35,177 bases of DNA from Chitinophagaceae bacterium UBA4407 (GTDB lineage Bacteria; Bacteroidota; Bacteroidia; Chitinophagales; Chitinophagaceae). Of the stretch, positions 15,916-25,230 are shown one piece after another. Position 1 is the first letter of the stretch. The number at the start of each line of letters is the position of its first letter. Position numbers and translations under genes: made by a program. The notes below the pieces were generated by a model. It did no database searches. It had not been told where the DNA came from and saw only the letters and a program-made list of their open reading frames with translations. Location: the NCBI GenBank assembly GCA_002390845.1, contig DGQT01000071.1, forward strand, positions 1 to 35,177, written 5' to 3'.

Positions 15916-17391
15916 ATGCGTTTTATTATAGCAATCGATCTTGGCACTACACATATAAAAGCTGTTATTGTTAATCATCAGGCCAAGCCACTCCAAACAT
16001 TTAAACTGCCCGTTGTATCTGTTCAAAACGAATCGGGCAAATACGGGCAGGATGCAGAAACTATTTTTCAATCTGTACTTATTTTATTAAAACAATCATT
16101 AGAAGTTGTAAGCCAGGAAGATGTTGCCTGTATTGTTTTCAGCGCTGCAATGCACAGTATACTTGCTGTGGATAAAGCAGGCATTCCACTTTGCATTTCA
16201 TTAACCTGGGCCGATACACAAAGCAAAGCTTATGCGCAGCAATTAAAATCTACCCCGGCAGGCGAAAGCATCTATAAGCAAACAGGCACACCCATACATG
16301 CAATGAGCCCCCTTTGCAAAATAGCATGGATAAAAGATGAACAGCCTGAACTCTTTGCAAAAACACATAAGTTCATTTCTGTTAAAGAATATATTTTTCA
16401 CCGGCTGTTTGGGAAATACATTGTTGATGTTGGTATTGCATCCGCTTCAGGGCTGTTTGATATTTATAATCTCTGCTGGTACAAAGAAGCATTGGAATTT
16501 TCGGGAATTGATGAATCTAAATTATCACAGGTTGTTAGTGCTACACATTTTGAAACAGCACTACTGGAAAGTATAAAAAGTGAATTAAACTTAAAGCATT
16601 CAATACCTTTTGTAACAGGTGGTAACGATGGTTGCCTTGCCAATCTTGGGTGTAGTGCATTGAATAAGGATGAGGCAGCACTAACTGTTGGAACCAGCGG
16701 CGCAGTTAGGGTTACAATTTCAAAACCATTACCCGCAGCACTTCAGGGCTTGTTCAGGTATATGCTTACCAACGAACTGTACGTTACCGGTGGACCCATC
16801 AATAACGGAGGCATCGCATTGCAATGGTTTGCAGAAAACTTTCTTGGTATTGCTCTCAGCGCATCTGAAGATCTAAACACAATAATGCAGCTTGCTTCAA
16901 AAGCTCCTGCTGGTTCAAATGGTTTACTATTCCTGCCGTACCTTCTTGGCGAACGTGCCCCTGTTTGGGATGAAGATGCAAAGGGCATGTTTTACGGTCT
17001 GCAACTTATACACCGCAAAGAGCATTTAACAAGGGCAGTAATAGAAGGCATTTCATTTTCGTTGTTACAAATATTGACTGCTATAGAAAAAGTAAACGGC
17101 AATGTGAATAAAGTATTTGTAAGTGGAATTGTAACGCAGTCTGAGTGGTGGATGCAGTTGCTTGCAAACATGTTTGGTAAAACAATTGTGCTTACCGAAA
17201 GTGCAGATGCATCAGCAATGGGAGCAGCATTTGTGGGTATGTATGCAACAGGTATGATTGATGATCTTTCAACGGTTAAATCTTTTATGCAAATAACAAA
17301 AACATTCGAGCCGGATGCAAACATACACGCCATATACCAAAAACATTTCGAGGTTTATGTTTCATTATATCCCAGGTTTAAACAAAAATGA
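15916..17391 (+). CDS. FGGY-family carbohydrate kinase, probably gluconokinase
   Basis: This 491-residue kinase phosphorylates a sugar or sugar acid with ATP in the cytoplasm. The actin-like ATPase start IAIDLGTTHIKAVI (residues 4-17), the FSAAMHSILAVD segment (about 75-86), the TGGNDGCLANLG motif with the catalytic Asp (about 234-245), TVGTSGAVRV (about 256-265), the GERAPVWDEDAKGMFYG loop (about 343-359) and the FGGY C-terminal ADASAMGAAFVGMYATG signature are all there. The sequence resembles gluconokinases of Gram-positive and Bacteroidota type most closely. Its position opposite a dehydrogenase that could produce gluconate supports this, but the substrate remains an inference. Confidence 0.88.
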   Translation: MRFIIAIDLGTTHIKAVIVNHQAKPLQTFKLPVVSVQNESGKYGQDAETIFQSVLILLKQSLEVVSQEDVACIVFSAAMHSILAVDKAGIPLCISLTWADTQSKAYAQQLKSTPAGESIYKQTGTPIHAMSPLCKIAWIKDEQPELFAKTHKFISVKEYIFHRLFGKYIVDVGIASASGLFDIYNLCWYKEALEFSGIDESKLSQVVSATHFETALLESIKSELNLKHSIPFVTGGNDGCLANLGCSALNKDEAALTVGTSGAVRVTISKPLPAALQGLFRYMLTNELYVTGGPINNGGIALQWFAENFLGIALSASEDLNTIMQLASKAPAGSNGLLFLPYLLGERAPVWDEDAKGMFYGLQLIHRKEHLTRAVIEGISFSLLQILTAIEKVNGNVNKVFVSGIVTQSEWWMQLLANMFGKTIVLTESADASAMGAAFVGMYATGMIDDLSTVKSFMQITKTFEPDANIHAIYQKHFEVYVSLYPRFKQK

Positions 17392-17412
17392 AGCGTTGAA
17401 ATATTCTGATTT

Positions 17413-18090
17413 TTACAGCACCAATACACGCTCAATCGTCCAGTAAGATGCAATCAGTGCTATGATGATTGAGATTGGATAAACAAATTGTTTTTTAAAT
17501 TCTGGCCGCTTGCCAAAAGGGATGATCAGTAAAAGAAAAACAAGGAGAATAACAGCAATCTGCCCTACTTCTACACCCGCATTGAATGATAAGACCGAAG
17601 TGTAAAAATTATTACGGGGCAGCCCTACTTCACTTAATGCACTGGCAAAGCCCAATCCATGTACTAAGCCAAAGAAAAAAACAATCAGTACACGCCAGGG
17701 TTTTAATTCGTTTAATAAAATATTTTCTACCGCTACAAAAACAATAGACAGTGCAATTACAGGTTCTACCAATTGGCTCGGTGCAACAATAATGCTTTTC
17801 ATGCTTAGTGCCAATGTAATGGTATGTGCTATTGTAAATGCCGAAGCCTGCCACAAAATGGTTGATATTTTATTGCTTAGTAAACAAAGGCTTGTTATAA
17901 AAAGAATATGATCTAAACCAAGCGGAATAATATGTGTAATACCCATCTTAAAATAAAACCAGATCACACCTTCGGTAGGGGTGCGTTCCATCGTAATATT
18001 AATGGGGTGTGCAAATACAGGTAATGCCGCAGCTACGCAGATAAAGCATGCAATAAATTTTAAACGCCGTGTATTTGAAGTAATGTTCAT
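17413..18090 (-). CDS. HupE/UreJ family membrane protein
   Basis: This 225-residue protein has a signal peptide (residues 1-27, ending VFAHP) and six membrane helices. The family motif is visible: GITHIIPLGLDHILFITSLC (about 49-68) and later FFGLVHGLGFASAL (about 138-151), with histidines inside helices that in HupE/UreJ are thought to bind nickel or another metal. The family is known as metal permeases linked to hydrogenase and urease, but no such enzymes are in this window. It is convergent with gluconokinase at a 21-base distance and lies on the same strand as the TPR and DUF4331 genes, with which it may form a functional group. Confidence 0.87.
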   Translation of the reverse strand: MNITSNTRRLKFIACFICVAAALPVFAHPINITMERTPTEGVIWFYFKMGITHIIPLGLDHILFITSLCLLSNKISTILWQASAFTIAHTITLALSMKSIIVAPSQLVEPVIALSIVFVAVENILLNELKPWRVLIVFFFGLVHGLGFASALSEVGLPRNNFYTSVLSFNAGVEVGQIAVILLVFLLLIIPFGKRPEFKKQFVYPISIIIALIASYWTIERVLVL

Positions 18091-18192
18091 TTTAAATAAG
18101 AAGATTTTTTGACTTCCTTATTCCTTATTCAATAAAGTTGCATATTTAATAAATCTATTTGTAAACAGGCTTAAGTATTTCAATTAAGCATC

Positions 18193-18341
18193 GTTGTGTC
18201 ACTCACTTGTACGTTCGGAACATTGAGCAGCAAGTCCGAAAGACGGGAAGGCCGAAAGTCGGAAAGAAATACAACTGCATTTACTTTCGGACTTACTGAC
18301 TTGCTGACTTCCGGTCTAACCGTACAAGTGTGCGACGCAAC
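18193..18341 (+). repeat. Full-length REP/MITE-like palindromic element
   Basis: The left arm GTTGTGTCACTCACTTGTAC (18193) and right arm GTACAAGTGTGCGACGCAAC (18322-18341) are near-complementary, with inner arms AGCAAGTCCGAAAG and CTTTCGGACTTACTGACTTG. Compared with 7486-7618 it carries one extra block (ACGGGAAGGCCGAAAG) in the left inner arm. The flank to 18380 (CGCCGGGCTCATAAA) belongs to the repeat family. It occupies the gap between the HupE/UreJ and TPR genes. Confidence 0.8.
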
Positions 18342-18415
18342 CAAAGCTACATGATTAATCAGAACGCCGGGCTCATAAAACTACCTGCATGCAATAGCGG
18401 ATCTTTCAAAATAAT

Positions 18416-19762
18416 TTACAGCGTTTGAAGTTGTATAAGGCTTTCGCTTTTAAGATTATCAGTAATGTTTGGATTTGATTTCAGCGCCTGTTCCAGCGTT
18501 AATTTGGCAAGAGACTTATCGCCTGCTTTTGCATAAATCAGCCCGGCCCTGCAAAGCAATGTTGGGTTTTTGCAGTTTGTTTTAAGCGCCGTTTTTATAT
18601 AAGGGATGGCTTTTGCATATTCGCCTTTGCTGTAATAAACCCATGCCAGGCATTCGTTAACATCAATGTTATCGGGCCTTCGGTTGTACTCAAGCAGGGC
18701 ATGCTTTTCTGCATTGTCAAAGTCGTTTATTTTAAGATAAGCATAAGCCAGTTCTTTATCAACATAGTGGCCAATGTTTTGATCGTTGTTGCCGCTTTGA
18801 GCTTCTGTAGTCATTTCGGCAATAACCTGTTTCTGCATTTCATCGGCATTAGCTTTATCGCCTTTCTGCCTGTACACATCGGCCAATGCTTCTTTTATTG
18901 CAAAATCTGTTACAGAAGAATCTGCCTGTATGTAATAGTTAATTGCTTTGTTATAATCCTTATCGGCAACGGCAATTCTCGCCAGTCCTGCAAGTGCATA
19001 AGCATAACCAGGGCGGTTTTCGAGGGAAATGGTGTAGTGCATTTTAGCGTTTAAAAGATCGCCTGTATTTTCATACAAATGGCCTAACTGAATCCGTGAC
19101 CATTCGGTGCTTTCATCGCCGGGCCGCCCAGCTTCTACCGCCATTTTCATTGCATCGATTGCACCGGGATAATCGCCATAAATTTCTCTTAAGTAAGAGG
19201 CACGTGAATAAGACCTGATATCCGGACGAATGGAAAGCATTTTATCAGCGTTAGCAACGGCAGAATCGTAGTTACCCATTTCAACATTTCCGTCAACCAT
19301 AATACCCCAAACAAATGCATTGTATGGATTTTTATCTTTTGCCTTCTGAGCAAGTTCAAGGCCATCGGCAAAATGGTGCTGCGATAAATAAAGAAGTGAT
19401 TTTAAAGTAAGCGCCTCAAAGTTTGCCGTATCTGCGGCAAGTGCATCGTTTACATATTTCATAGCAGCTTTATCGTAATAAGAAAAATTACCGGTTGTAC
19501 GGGCTTCCTGGATATATAAAGTAGATAATTGTATTAATGATTTTGTGTCTTTAGGATCTTTCTTAATGGCTTCCTGCAGCTTATAAGCCTGCGCTTTTAT
19601 TTTCAGCCATTCAGGATCGTTTGCTGTTGCACCTTTACGGGCAAGCAGTGTATAATGCTCTTCACTGTTAGCGGGAGTGCTGCTTTTGTATTTGTAAAAT
19701 ATTGCACCTATTGCTGCAGTAAATGCAACCAGCACAACGATGTAAATAATATTCTTTTTCAT
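18416..19762 (-). CDS. Membrane-anchored TPR-repeat protein
   Basis: This 448-residue protein has an N-terminal signal anchor (KKNIIYIVVLVAFTAAIGAI) and about eight tetratricopeptide repeats spread over residues 60-440 (for example ALTLKSLLYLSQHHFADGLE, ALAGLARIAVADKDYNKAIN, LAWVYYSKGEYAKAIPYIKT). TPRs form a helical scaffold for protein binding, here on the periplasmic side. The ATG at 19762 is preferred over a TTG at 19783, since it places the signal anchor directly at the start. It lies between the first DUF4331 gene and HupE/UreJ on one strand; such genes are often neighbours in Bacteroidota as far as I recall, but its partner is unknown. Confidence 0.88.
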   Translation of the reverse strand: MKKNIIYIVVLVAFTAAIGAIFYKYKSSTPANSEEHYTLLARKGATANDPEWLKIKAQAYKLQEAIKKDPKDTKSLIQLSTLYIQEARTTGNFSYYDKAAMKYVNDALAADTANFEALTLKSLLYLSQHHFADGLELAQKAKDKNPYNAFVWGIMVDGNVEMGNYDSAVANADKMLSIRPDIRSYSRASYLREIYGDYPGAIDAMKMAVEAGRPGDESTEWSRIQLGHLYENTGDLLNAKMHYTISLENRPGYAYALAGLARIAVADKDYNKAINYYIQADSSVTDFAIKEALADVYRQKGDKANADEMQKQVIAEMTTEAQSGNNDQNIGHYVDKELAYAYLKINDFDNAEKHALLEYNRRPDNIDVNECLAWVYYSKGEYAKAIPYIKTALKTNCKNPTLLCRAGLIYAKAGDKSLAKLTLEQALKSNPNITDNLKSESLIQLQTL

Positions 19763-19812
19763 GGCGAAATTTTTGGGGGTCAATCTGATGTTGATGAATT
19801 TTAAGAGAGAAA

Positions 19813-19843
19813 ATAAGTCCGCAACAATTGCTGCGGACTTATG
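19813..19843 (-). terminator. Terminator of the first DUF4331 gene
   Basis: ATAAGTCCGCA (19813-19823) and TGCGGACTTAT (19832-19842) form a perfect 11-bp stem with an 8-base loop, followed on the minus strand by a T-rich run. A closely related hairpin follows the second paralogue (22554-22588), so the duplicated unit included the terminator. Confidence 0.75.
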
Positions 19844-19853
19844 CTATAATGAA

Positions 19854-21941
19854 TTACTGTTTAGAAACACGCACACTTTGTTTAAGGTTACCGTCAACCA
19901 CAGCATTAATGAAATAAATTCCATGCGCTGCATTGCCTGCATTCCACTGAACATCGTAAGTACCTGCGTTCTGTTTTTGATTAACAAGCACTTTTACTAT
20001 TTTACCCGAAGCATCGTAAACACTGATGGTTACATTAGAAGATTTTGTAACGCGGTATTTAACATTGCTGCTGCCTGCAAAAGGATTGGGATAAGCAGAT
20101 ACAATGAAATCCGGTGCTGTTACTTCACCACCTGTAATCGCATTGCTTACTTCAGGAACAGTGATAACTTCTGGTGCAAAACCAGCGCCGTTAGGGCCTG
20201 CATTGCATCCACATCTTGGATTTGTACCAGACCATGGTAATTGCTCGTAAGGGAATGCACGACGGATACTTGTATCATTTCTGTAAACGCCTGTTCCATA
20301 ACTTAATGCAGTAAGAAGCTTTCCTGTAACAGGGCTTGGGCCGCCAACATAATCATCAAAAGGCAAACCAATAGCTGCCAGTACAACACCGCCAACAGCC
20401 TGCAGTTCAATACGGGTTACATCATCTTCCAATCTTCTGCCGTTAGGGAAACCATCCATATTGGGAATGAATTGTACGTCTGTATTCTTATTATAGTTTG
20501 TATCAACAATTCCCAATACTGCTGCTTTTAGTAATCCTTCGCTGCTGAAGTTGGCATCTGTACGTGAAGTAGGTGGAACAGCCATATTCAATCTCAACAT
20601 ATCTCCACCATTTGGCAGAAAATTATTAATGAATGGTTTACCAACTGCCAATGGGTTACCAGCTTTGCCTGTAGCCAATTGGTATGGTGCCAGGTTTGGT
20701 ACACCTGTATGGAATATAGGCCAAAGGTCAACCGAACGTGGAGAACCAGCTGCTGGCAATAACAAACCACCAAAAGCACTTTCAGCCAAAGCAGTGCCAT
20801 CTAATGCAACATTACCTTTTAGACCGTATAAGCCATCCTGGCCATTACCAAAACCAAATGAGCCTAAAGAATTTTTCTGAATACGCAATTTAGAAAAAGC
20901 AGGTATTGCTCCGCCAAACTGTGCATCATCCATGTAAAGCGCTAATTCCGGATTGTAAAAGAAATTGCCGAAAGTGCTGAGTAAACCAAGATCCTGGTAA
21001 GGAGTTAACGCATTCCAGTAATCTTTATAACCAATAGGAATAACAGCTTCATTGGTTAATGGCATACCAAGTCTTGAAACCTGAACATAATCACCAGAAC
21101 TTGTTTCTGTACCATCGCCATTCAAAACCCTCATCTTTGGTCTGCTTGCAGAAGCCCATACGCCAATTACAAAGTTACCATCAAGAATATTAGCAGCCTG
21201 GTCAGCACTTTTATGATCTTTCTGAAGGTCAGCTATTGGAATTTCCAAAGCAATTGTAGAAACGTTTTTGCATGCAAGTGCATCTGCAGGAACACCACCC
21301 TGGCGTGGGGCATCACCCAAATCAAAAATACCACCAAGATCAACAAAGAACGGATCATCAACCGGTCCGCAGAAAACCCTTTCGTTTCCGCTGGTACCAT
21401 TTACACCTTTTCTAAAAAGATCAGGGTAGCTGGTAGCGCCCAAACCTACAGGTGAAGTAATAGAACGTGGCCCGATGTTATAAGGCGGCACATACTGGTT
21501 CTTGCTGATAACTGCAAATGTGACACCGCCATCAGTGCTCTTTTCAAGTGTATAAGTGGTCTTCAGATTTTCTTTACCCAGCCTGATATTAAAAAAGGTT
21601 GTTGGGTCTTCGTTGGTTTGTTTAAAAGTGAAACGATAAGTAATTTCATCACCCGGTTTGCTGGCATCATTGTCAATATGAATTTCATAACGTATGTTGC
21701 TTCCAAACTGGTAATAATTGGGTCCGCCAAATGGAAGTTGTCCCGGGTTATAGTTTGCAATAATGCAAATCTTATCCGGCTTGTCAGGGCAACGGAATGC
21801 ATAAAGATCCGTGTTGTCGGCCAATGGATCATTGGCAATCAATGGCGCTTCGCGGTGGCTTGATGACATCAGTACTGCTGATGCACCAAACAATGCGGCA
21901 ACAGGCAACAACCGCCATGCTGTGTTTTTTTTCAGTTTCAT
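19854..21941 (-). CDS. Secreted DUF4331 protein with T9SS sorting domain (copy 1)
   Basis: This is a 695-residue protein. A signal peptide (KLKKNTAWRLLPVAALFGAS) is followed by the DUF4331 opening SSHREAPLIANDPLADNTDL. The DUF4331 body spans most of the protein, and a C-terminal T9SS type A sorting domain (SAYPNPFAGSSNVKYRV to QSVRVSKQ) covers the last 80 residues. The molecular role of DUF4331 is not established. The start is set at MKLKKN (21941), because the longer frame from 21992 adds a non-signal leader. The neighbouring paralogue is about 75-80% identical by eye. A GC-rich cysteine cluster (NPRCGCNAG) precedes the sorting domain. Confidence 0.9.
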   Translation of the reverse strand: MKLKKNTAWRLLPVAALFGASAVLMSSSHREAPLIANDPLADNTDLYAFRCPDKPDKICIIANYNPGQLPFGGPNYYQFGSNIRYEIHIDNDASKPGDEITYRFTFKQTNEDPTTFFNIRLGKENLKTTYTLEKSTDGGVTFAVISKNQYVPPYNIGPRSITSPVGLGATSYPDLFRKGVNGTSGNERVFCGPVDDPFFVDLGGIFDLGDAPRQGGVPADALACKNVSTIALEIPIADLQKDHKSADQAANILDGNFVIGVWASASRPKMRVLNGDGTETSSGDYVQVSRLGMPLTNEAVIPIGYKDYWNALTPYQDLGLLSTFGNFFYNPELALYMDDAQFGGAIPAFSKLRIQKNSLGSFGFGNGQDGLYGLKGNVALDGTALAESAFGGLLLPAAGSPRSVDLWPIFHTGVPNLAPYQLATGKAGNPLAVGKPFINNFLPNGGDMLRLNMAVPPTSRTDANFSSEGLLKAAVLGIVDTNYNKNTDVQFIPNMDGFPNGRRLEDDVTRIELQAVGGVVLAAIGLPFDDYVGGPSPVTGKLLTALSYGTGVYRNDTSIRRAFPYEQLPWSGTNPRCGCNAGPNGAGFAPEVITVPEVSNAITGGEVTAPDFIVSAYPNPFAGSSNVKYRVTKSSNVTISVYDASGKIVKVLVNQKQNAGTYDVQWNAGNAAHGIYFINAVVDGNLKQSVRVSKQ

Positions 21942-22117
21942 TTTTTTGTTTTTTTGATTTATAAATATTTGAGCGTGGATGCTCTGAAGCAACAGTTTTT
22001 TATGTTCTGTTAAAAGTTACGTAAACAGCAACTGTGTGGATTTAATAAATAATAATTCATATGATTTTTCTAAAATCTCTGGTGGCCAAGGAGTATAAAA
22101 GGCATAAATACAATTAT

Positions 22118-22174
22118 GAGCCGGGCGGCAGAATAGGAATTAAACTTCTCTTGCGTCGCACACTTCCTCTGAAG
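22118..22174 (+). repeat. REP-like intergenic repeat
   Basis: GAGCCGGGCGGCAGAATAGG is followed by AATTAAACTTCTCTTGCGTC and GCACACTTC, a forward-oriented copy in the gap between the two DUF4331 genes. Confidence 0.65.
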
Positions 22175-22477
22175 TAACAATGATCGGCAAAGCGAAGATG
22201 GCAACATCGTTCTTACGGCTCAAAGCCGTCTGACCGTTATCCTTCATGTGCCTGTGTGTACCGATGGTTTATGAGCAATTGTACTGAAAGAATATAAAGC
22301 ATCTTCAGGCTCACAAAATTCAAACGGTTTTTAATGCAGAATAAATTACTGTTCTATTTATGCCTCTTAACAAGCATAGTGTTTAGTAAACAAGGTTGCA
22401 CCATGCCCAATAAAGAGCAGGCCGCTCAAGTGTGCGACGCAACCGGGTTTCATAGTAGCAATGCAGCTTTGGTACAT
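22175..22477. other. Gap between DUF4331 paralogues with a possible gene remnant
   Basis: No convincing gene is seen. A 63-codon frame starts at 22334 (QNKLLFYLCLLTSIVFSKQG) with a lipoprotein-like leader, but from 22425 on it reads through a reverse repeat copy (CTCAAGTGTGCGACGCAACC) and ends inside the terminator at 22478-22508. It may be the relic of a small lipoprotein gene interrupted by the repeat. Confidence 0.35.
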
Positions 22478-22508
22478 AAAAAAACAGTAACCAGGTACTG
22501 TTTTTTTA
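22478..22508. terminator. Rho-independent bidirectional terminator
   Basis: AAAAAAACAGTA and TACTGTTTTTTTA form a stem with a 6-base loop (ACCAGG) and T tracts on both strands. It backs up the hairpin at 22554-22588 for the second DUF4331 gene. Confidence 0.75.
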
Positions 22509-22553
22509 TTCGAAATTTTTTCTGAAGTGTTCTGTTTGTAAGAACTTTTAAAA

Positions 22554-22588
22554 AGTATAAGTCCGCAACATTTGTGCAGACTTATACT
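22554..22588 (-). terminator. Terminator of the second DUF4331 gene
   Basis: AGTATAAGTC-C-GCA pairs with TGC-A-GACTTATACT with one mismatch. It corresponds to the hairpin after copy 1, with shared AAGTCCGCA. Confidence 0.7.
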
Positions 22589-22596
22589 GTAATGAA

Positions 22597-24666
22597 TTAC
22601 TGTTTAGAAATACGTACACTTTGTTTAAGGTTACCGTCAACCACAGCATTAATGAAATAAATTCCATGCGCTGCATTGCCTGCATTCCACTGAACATTAT
22701 AAGTTCCTGCGTTCTGTTTTTGGTTAACGAGCACTTTAACCATTTTGCCTGAAGCATCGTAAACACTGATGGTTACATTAGAAGGTTTTGTAACGCGGTA
22801 TTTAACGTTGCTGCTGCCTGCAAACGGATTGGGATAAGCAGATACAATGAAATCAGGTGCTGCTACTTCAGTGCCGGTAATGGCATTTGCCGAAGAAGGG
22901 ATTGATGCTACAGAAGGTGATTTGGCAAAGTCAGCCACGCCACAACCACATTTTGAACTTACACCAGACCACGGTTGCGCTACAAAAGGAAATCTTTTTT
23001 CGAAACTGGTATCGTTATGATTTACACCTGTAGAATAGCCCAATACATCCAGCAGGTCTTGTGTTACCAAACTGGTTCCGGTATAATCATCATAAGGTAA
23101 ACCAATTGCTGCAAGTGCAACACCGGCTACAGCCTGTAATTCAATGCGGGTTACATCATCTTCAAGCCTTCTGCCATTAGGGAAACCATCCATATTAGGA
23201 ATGAATTGAAGGGCAGTAGATTTATTGTAATTGGTATCGAGTAAACCCAATACAGCAGCCTGAACAATACCTTCGTTGCTAAAGTTAGGATCGTCACGTT
23301 TTGTAACAGGTACGGCCATATTCAATCTCAACATATCGCCACCATTGGGCAGAAAGTTATTGATGAAAGGTTTACCTGCTGCAAGTGGATTGCCACCTTT
23401 TCCGGTAGCCAACTGGTATGGAGCCAGGTTAGGAACGCCGGTATGAAATATCGGTAACAAGTCTACTGATCTTGGAGAGCCGGGAGCTGGTAAAAGAAGG
23501 CCACCGAAAATTGCATCATCCAATGCTGTTCCTGCAACCGCAGAAGAACCTTTAAGACTGTACAAGCCATCCTGGCCATTACCAAAACCAAAAGAACCCA
23601 AAGAGTTTTTCTGAATGCGTAATGGTGCCAATCCTGGTACTGCACCGCCAAACTGTGCATCATCCATATAAAGTGCCAGTTCAGGATTATTAAAGAACTG
23701 GTAGAACTGTGCATCGTTATAAGGCGATGCTGAATTCCACAGGTCTTTATAACCAATAGGAATAACCGCTTCGTTTGTTAATGGCATACCCAGCCTTGAA
23801 ACCTGTACCCAGTTGCCTGAATGTGTTTCAGTACCATCACCGTTTAATACACGCATACTTGGCCTGCTTGCACTGGCCCATACGCCGATAACAAAATCGC
23901 CATCAAGAATATTTGCTGCGTTCTTTACACTTTTATGATCTTTCTGAAGGTCAGCAATATCAATCTGTAAAGCAATCACAGAAACGTTCTTACAAGCCAA
24001 GCCATCAGATGGCAGAGAACCTGTTGTACGTGGTGCATCGCCAAGATCGAAGATACCGCCAAGGTCAACAAAGAACGGATCATCAACAGGGCCGCAGAAA
24101 ACTTTTTCCCCGGTGCTTGCTTTTAAAATAGATTTTTTCGAAAGGTCGCGGTAAGAGCTTGCACCCAAACCTACAGGGCTTGTAATAGAACGTGGCCCTA
24201 TATTGTAAGGGGGCACGCTGCCATTGGTTTTCACCGTTACAAAAGTGGCACCACCATCGGTACTCTTCTGCATGGTGTAAGTAGTCTTCAGATTTTCTTT
24301 GCCCAGCCTGATGTTGAAAAACGTAGTAGGGTCTTCATTTACCTGTTGAAAAGTAAAGCGGTAAATAATGTCATCCCCTGTGGTAGCGATGTTGTTATCA
24401 ATGTGAATTTCGTAGCGGATGTTGCTTCCAAACTGGTAATAATTCGGCCCGCCAAATGGTAATTGTCCCGGTACATAACCTGCAATAATTGTTATTTTAT
24501 TGGTGTCATCAGGACTGCGGAAGGCATACACATCAGTATTATCGGCCAATGGGTCGTTGGCAATTAACGGGGCTTCCCTGTGGCTCGAAGACATAAGAAT
24601 GGCAGATGCCCCGAATACGGCAGCAACAGAAAGCAGCCGTAAAGTTTTGGTCTTGTTCGGTTTCAT
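22597..24666 (-). CDS. Secreted DUF4331 protein with T9SS sorting domain (copy 2)
   Basis: This 689-residue paralogue of the preceding gene has the same order: signal peptide (KPNKTKTLRLLSVAAVFGAS), SSHREAPLIANDPLADNTDV, DUF4331 body, a cysteine pair (SSKCGCGVAD) and a T9SS sorting domain ending QSVRISKQ. The start at 24666 is chosen by comparison with copy 1. The last ~250 bases of coding sequence and the terminator are almost identical to copy 1, while the middle has diverged, especially between the pairs of cysteines and near the C-terminal linker. A promoter presumably lies in the 24667-24860 gap. It may be the ancestral or the duplicated copy; the sequence does not tell. Confidence 0.9.
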   Translation of the reverse strand: MKPNKTKTLRLLSVAAVFGASAILMSSSHREAPLIANDPLADNTDVYAFRSPDDTNKITIIAGYVPGQLPFGGPNYYQFGSNIRYEIHIDNNIATTGDDIIYRFTFQQVNEDPTTFFNIRLGKENLKTTYTMQKSTDGGATFVTVKTNGSVPPYNIGPRSITSPVGLGASSYRDLSKKSILKASTGEKVFCGPVDDPFFVDLGGIFDLGDAPRTTGSLPSDGLACKNVSVIALQIDIADLQKDHKSVKNAANILDGDFVIGVWASASRPSMRVLNGDGTETHSGNWVQVSRLGMPLTNEAVIPIGYKDLWNSASPYNDAQFYQFFNNPELALYMDDAQFGGAVPGLAPLRIQKNSLGSFGFGNGQDGLYSLKGSSAVAGTALDDAIFGGLLLPAPGSPRSVDLLPIFHTGVPNLAPYQLATGKGGNPLAAGKPFINNFLPNGGDMLRLNMAVPVTKRDDPNFSNEGIVQAAVLGLLDTNYNKSTALQFIPNMDGFPNGRRLEDDVTRIELQAVAGVALAAIGLPYDDYTGTSLVTQDLLDVLGYSTGVNHNDTSFEKRFPFVAQPWSGVSSKCGCGVADFAKSPSVASIPSSANAITGTEVAAPDFIVSAYPNPFAGSSNVKYRVTKPSNVTISVYDASGKMVKVLVNQKQNAGTYNVQWNAGNAAHGIYFINAVVDGNLKQSVRISKQ

Positions 24667-25184
24667 TTTTTTTTGTTTGTAAATAATTAAAGAAAGCTCC
24701 GGCGTGTACACACCGGATTGTTTTAACTGCAGTTACAAGAGATACGGAAAGCGAAGCTTTGTGGATTCAGGTTTTTAAAAAGAGTTAATTTTTTTTAAGC
24801 GAAGGCCAGATGTATTTCTACAGAATTATATTTTTTCGGGAAAATATGTTTATGAAGTTAGCCGTAGTATTACAATTAAACTTTGGTTGTGTCACTCACT
24901 TGTTCGGTTGGATTATGAATCAGCTTTTACCGAAGCGGATAACTGGGATTTTTATTGAAAATACGGTCAGCGAATCGTAGAGTGCCAGCTACACATAGCC
25001 CTAAGAAAGGAAGCTTTGCGTAGAAGAAATTAAACACATATAATTTTTCGGTTAGCCTCTCTCCATGCGCCAAAGCATCATTATTTTTAGTTTGCGAAAA
25101 CGCACTTAGCCGGGAGACCTCGGGCAACGGGAAATATTAATTTTTTATGTTGACCATTATCATATAAAGTGCCAACTTATATCA
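24667..25184. other. Divergent gap with a REP-like repeat
   Basis: Positions 24871-24924 are a forward copy of the dispersed repeat (TACAATTAAACTTTGGTTGT, then GTCACTCACTTGTTCGGTTG). Positions 24940-25135 contain an unexplained stretch with AGCCGGGAGACCTCGGGCAA near 25108; its open frame on the minus strand has no coding support. I recognise no RNA family in it. Confidence 0.45.
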
Positions 25185-25215
25185 TTGTCCTTACAACATT
25201 GGGATGATACTTTCG
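25185..25215 (+). promoter_or_regulatory. Candidate -33/-7 promoter of the delta-60 gene
   Basis: TTG at 25185-25187 and TACTTTCG at 25208-25215 are 20 bases apart. The latter equals the -7 string of the M28 peptidase promoter. The long reading frame would start at 25204 inside this promoter, which favours the ATG at 25231. Confidence 0.5.
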
Positions 25216-25230
25216 TATAAACTAAAAACT

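Noticed and set aside
24927..25127. 66-codon minus-strand frame and a possible structured RNA in the gap before the delta-60 gene
   Set aside because: Neither codon pattern nor a known RNA family was recognised; GC-richer motif near 25108 is too short to judge.
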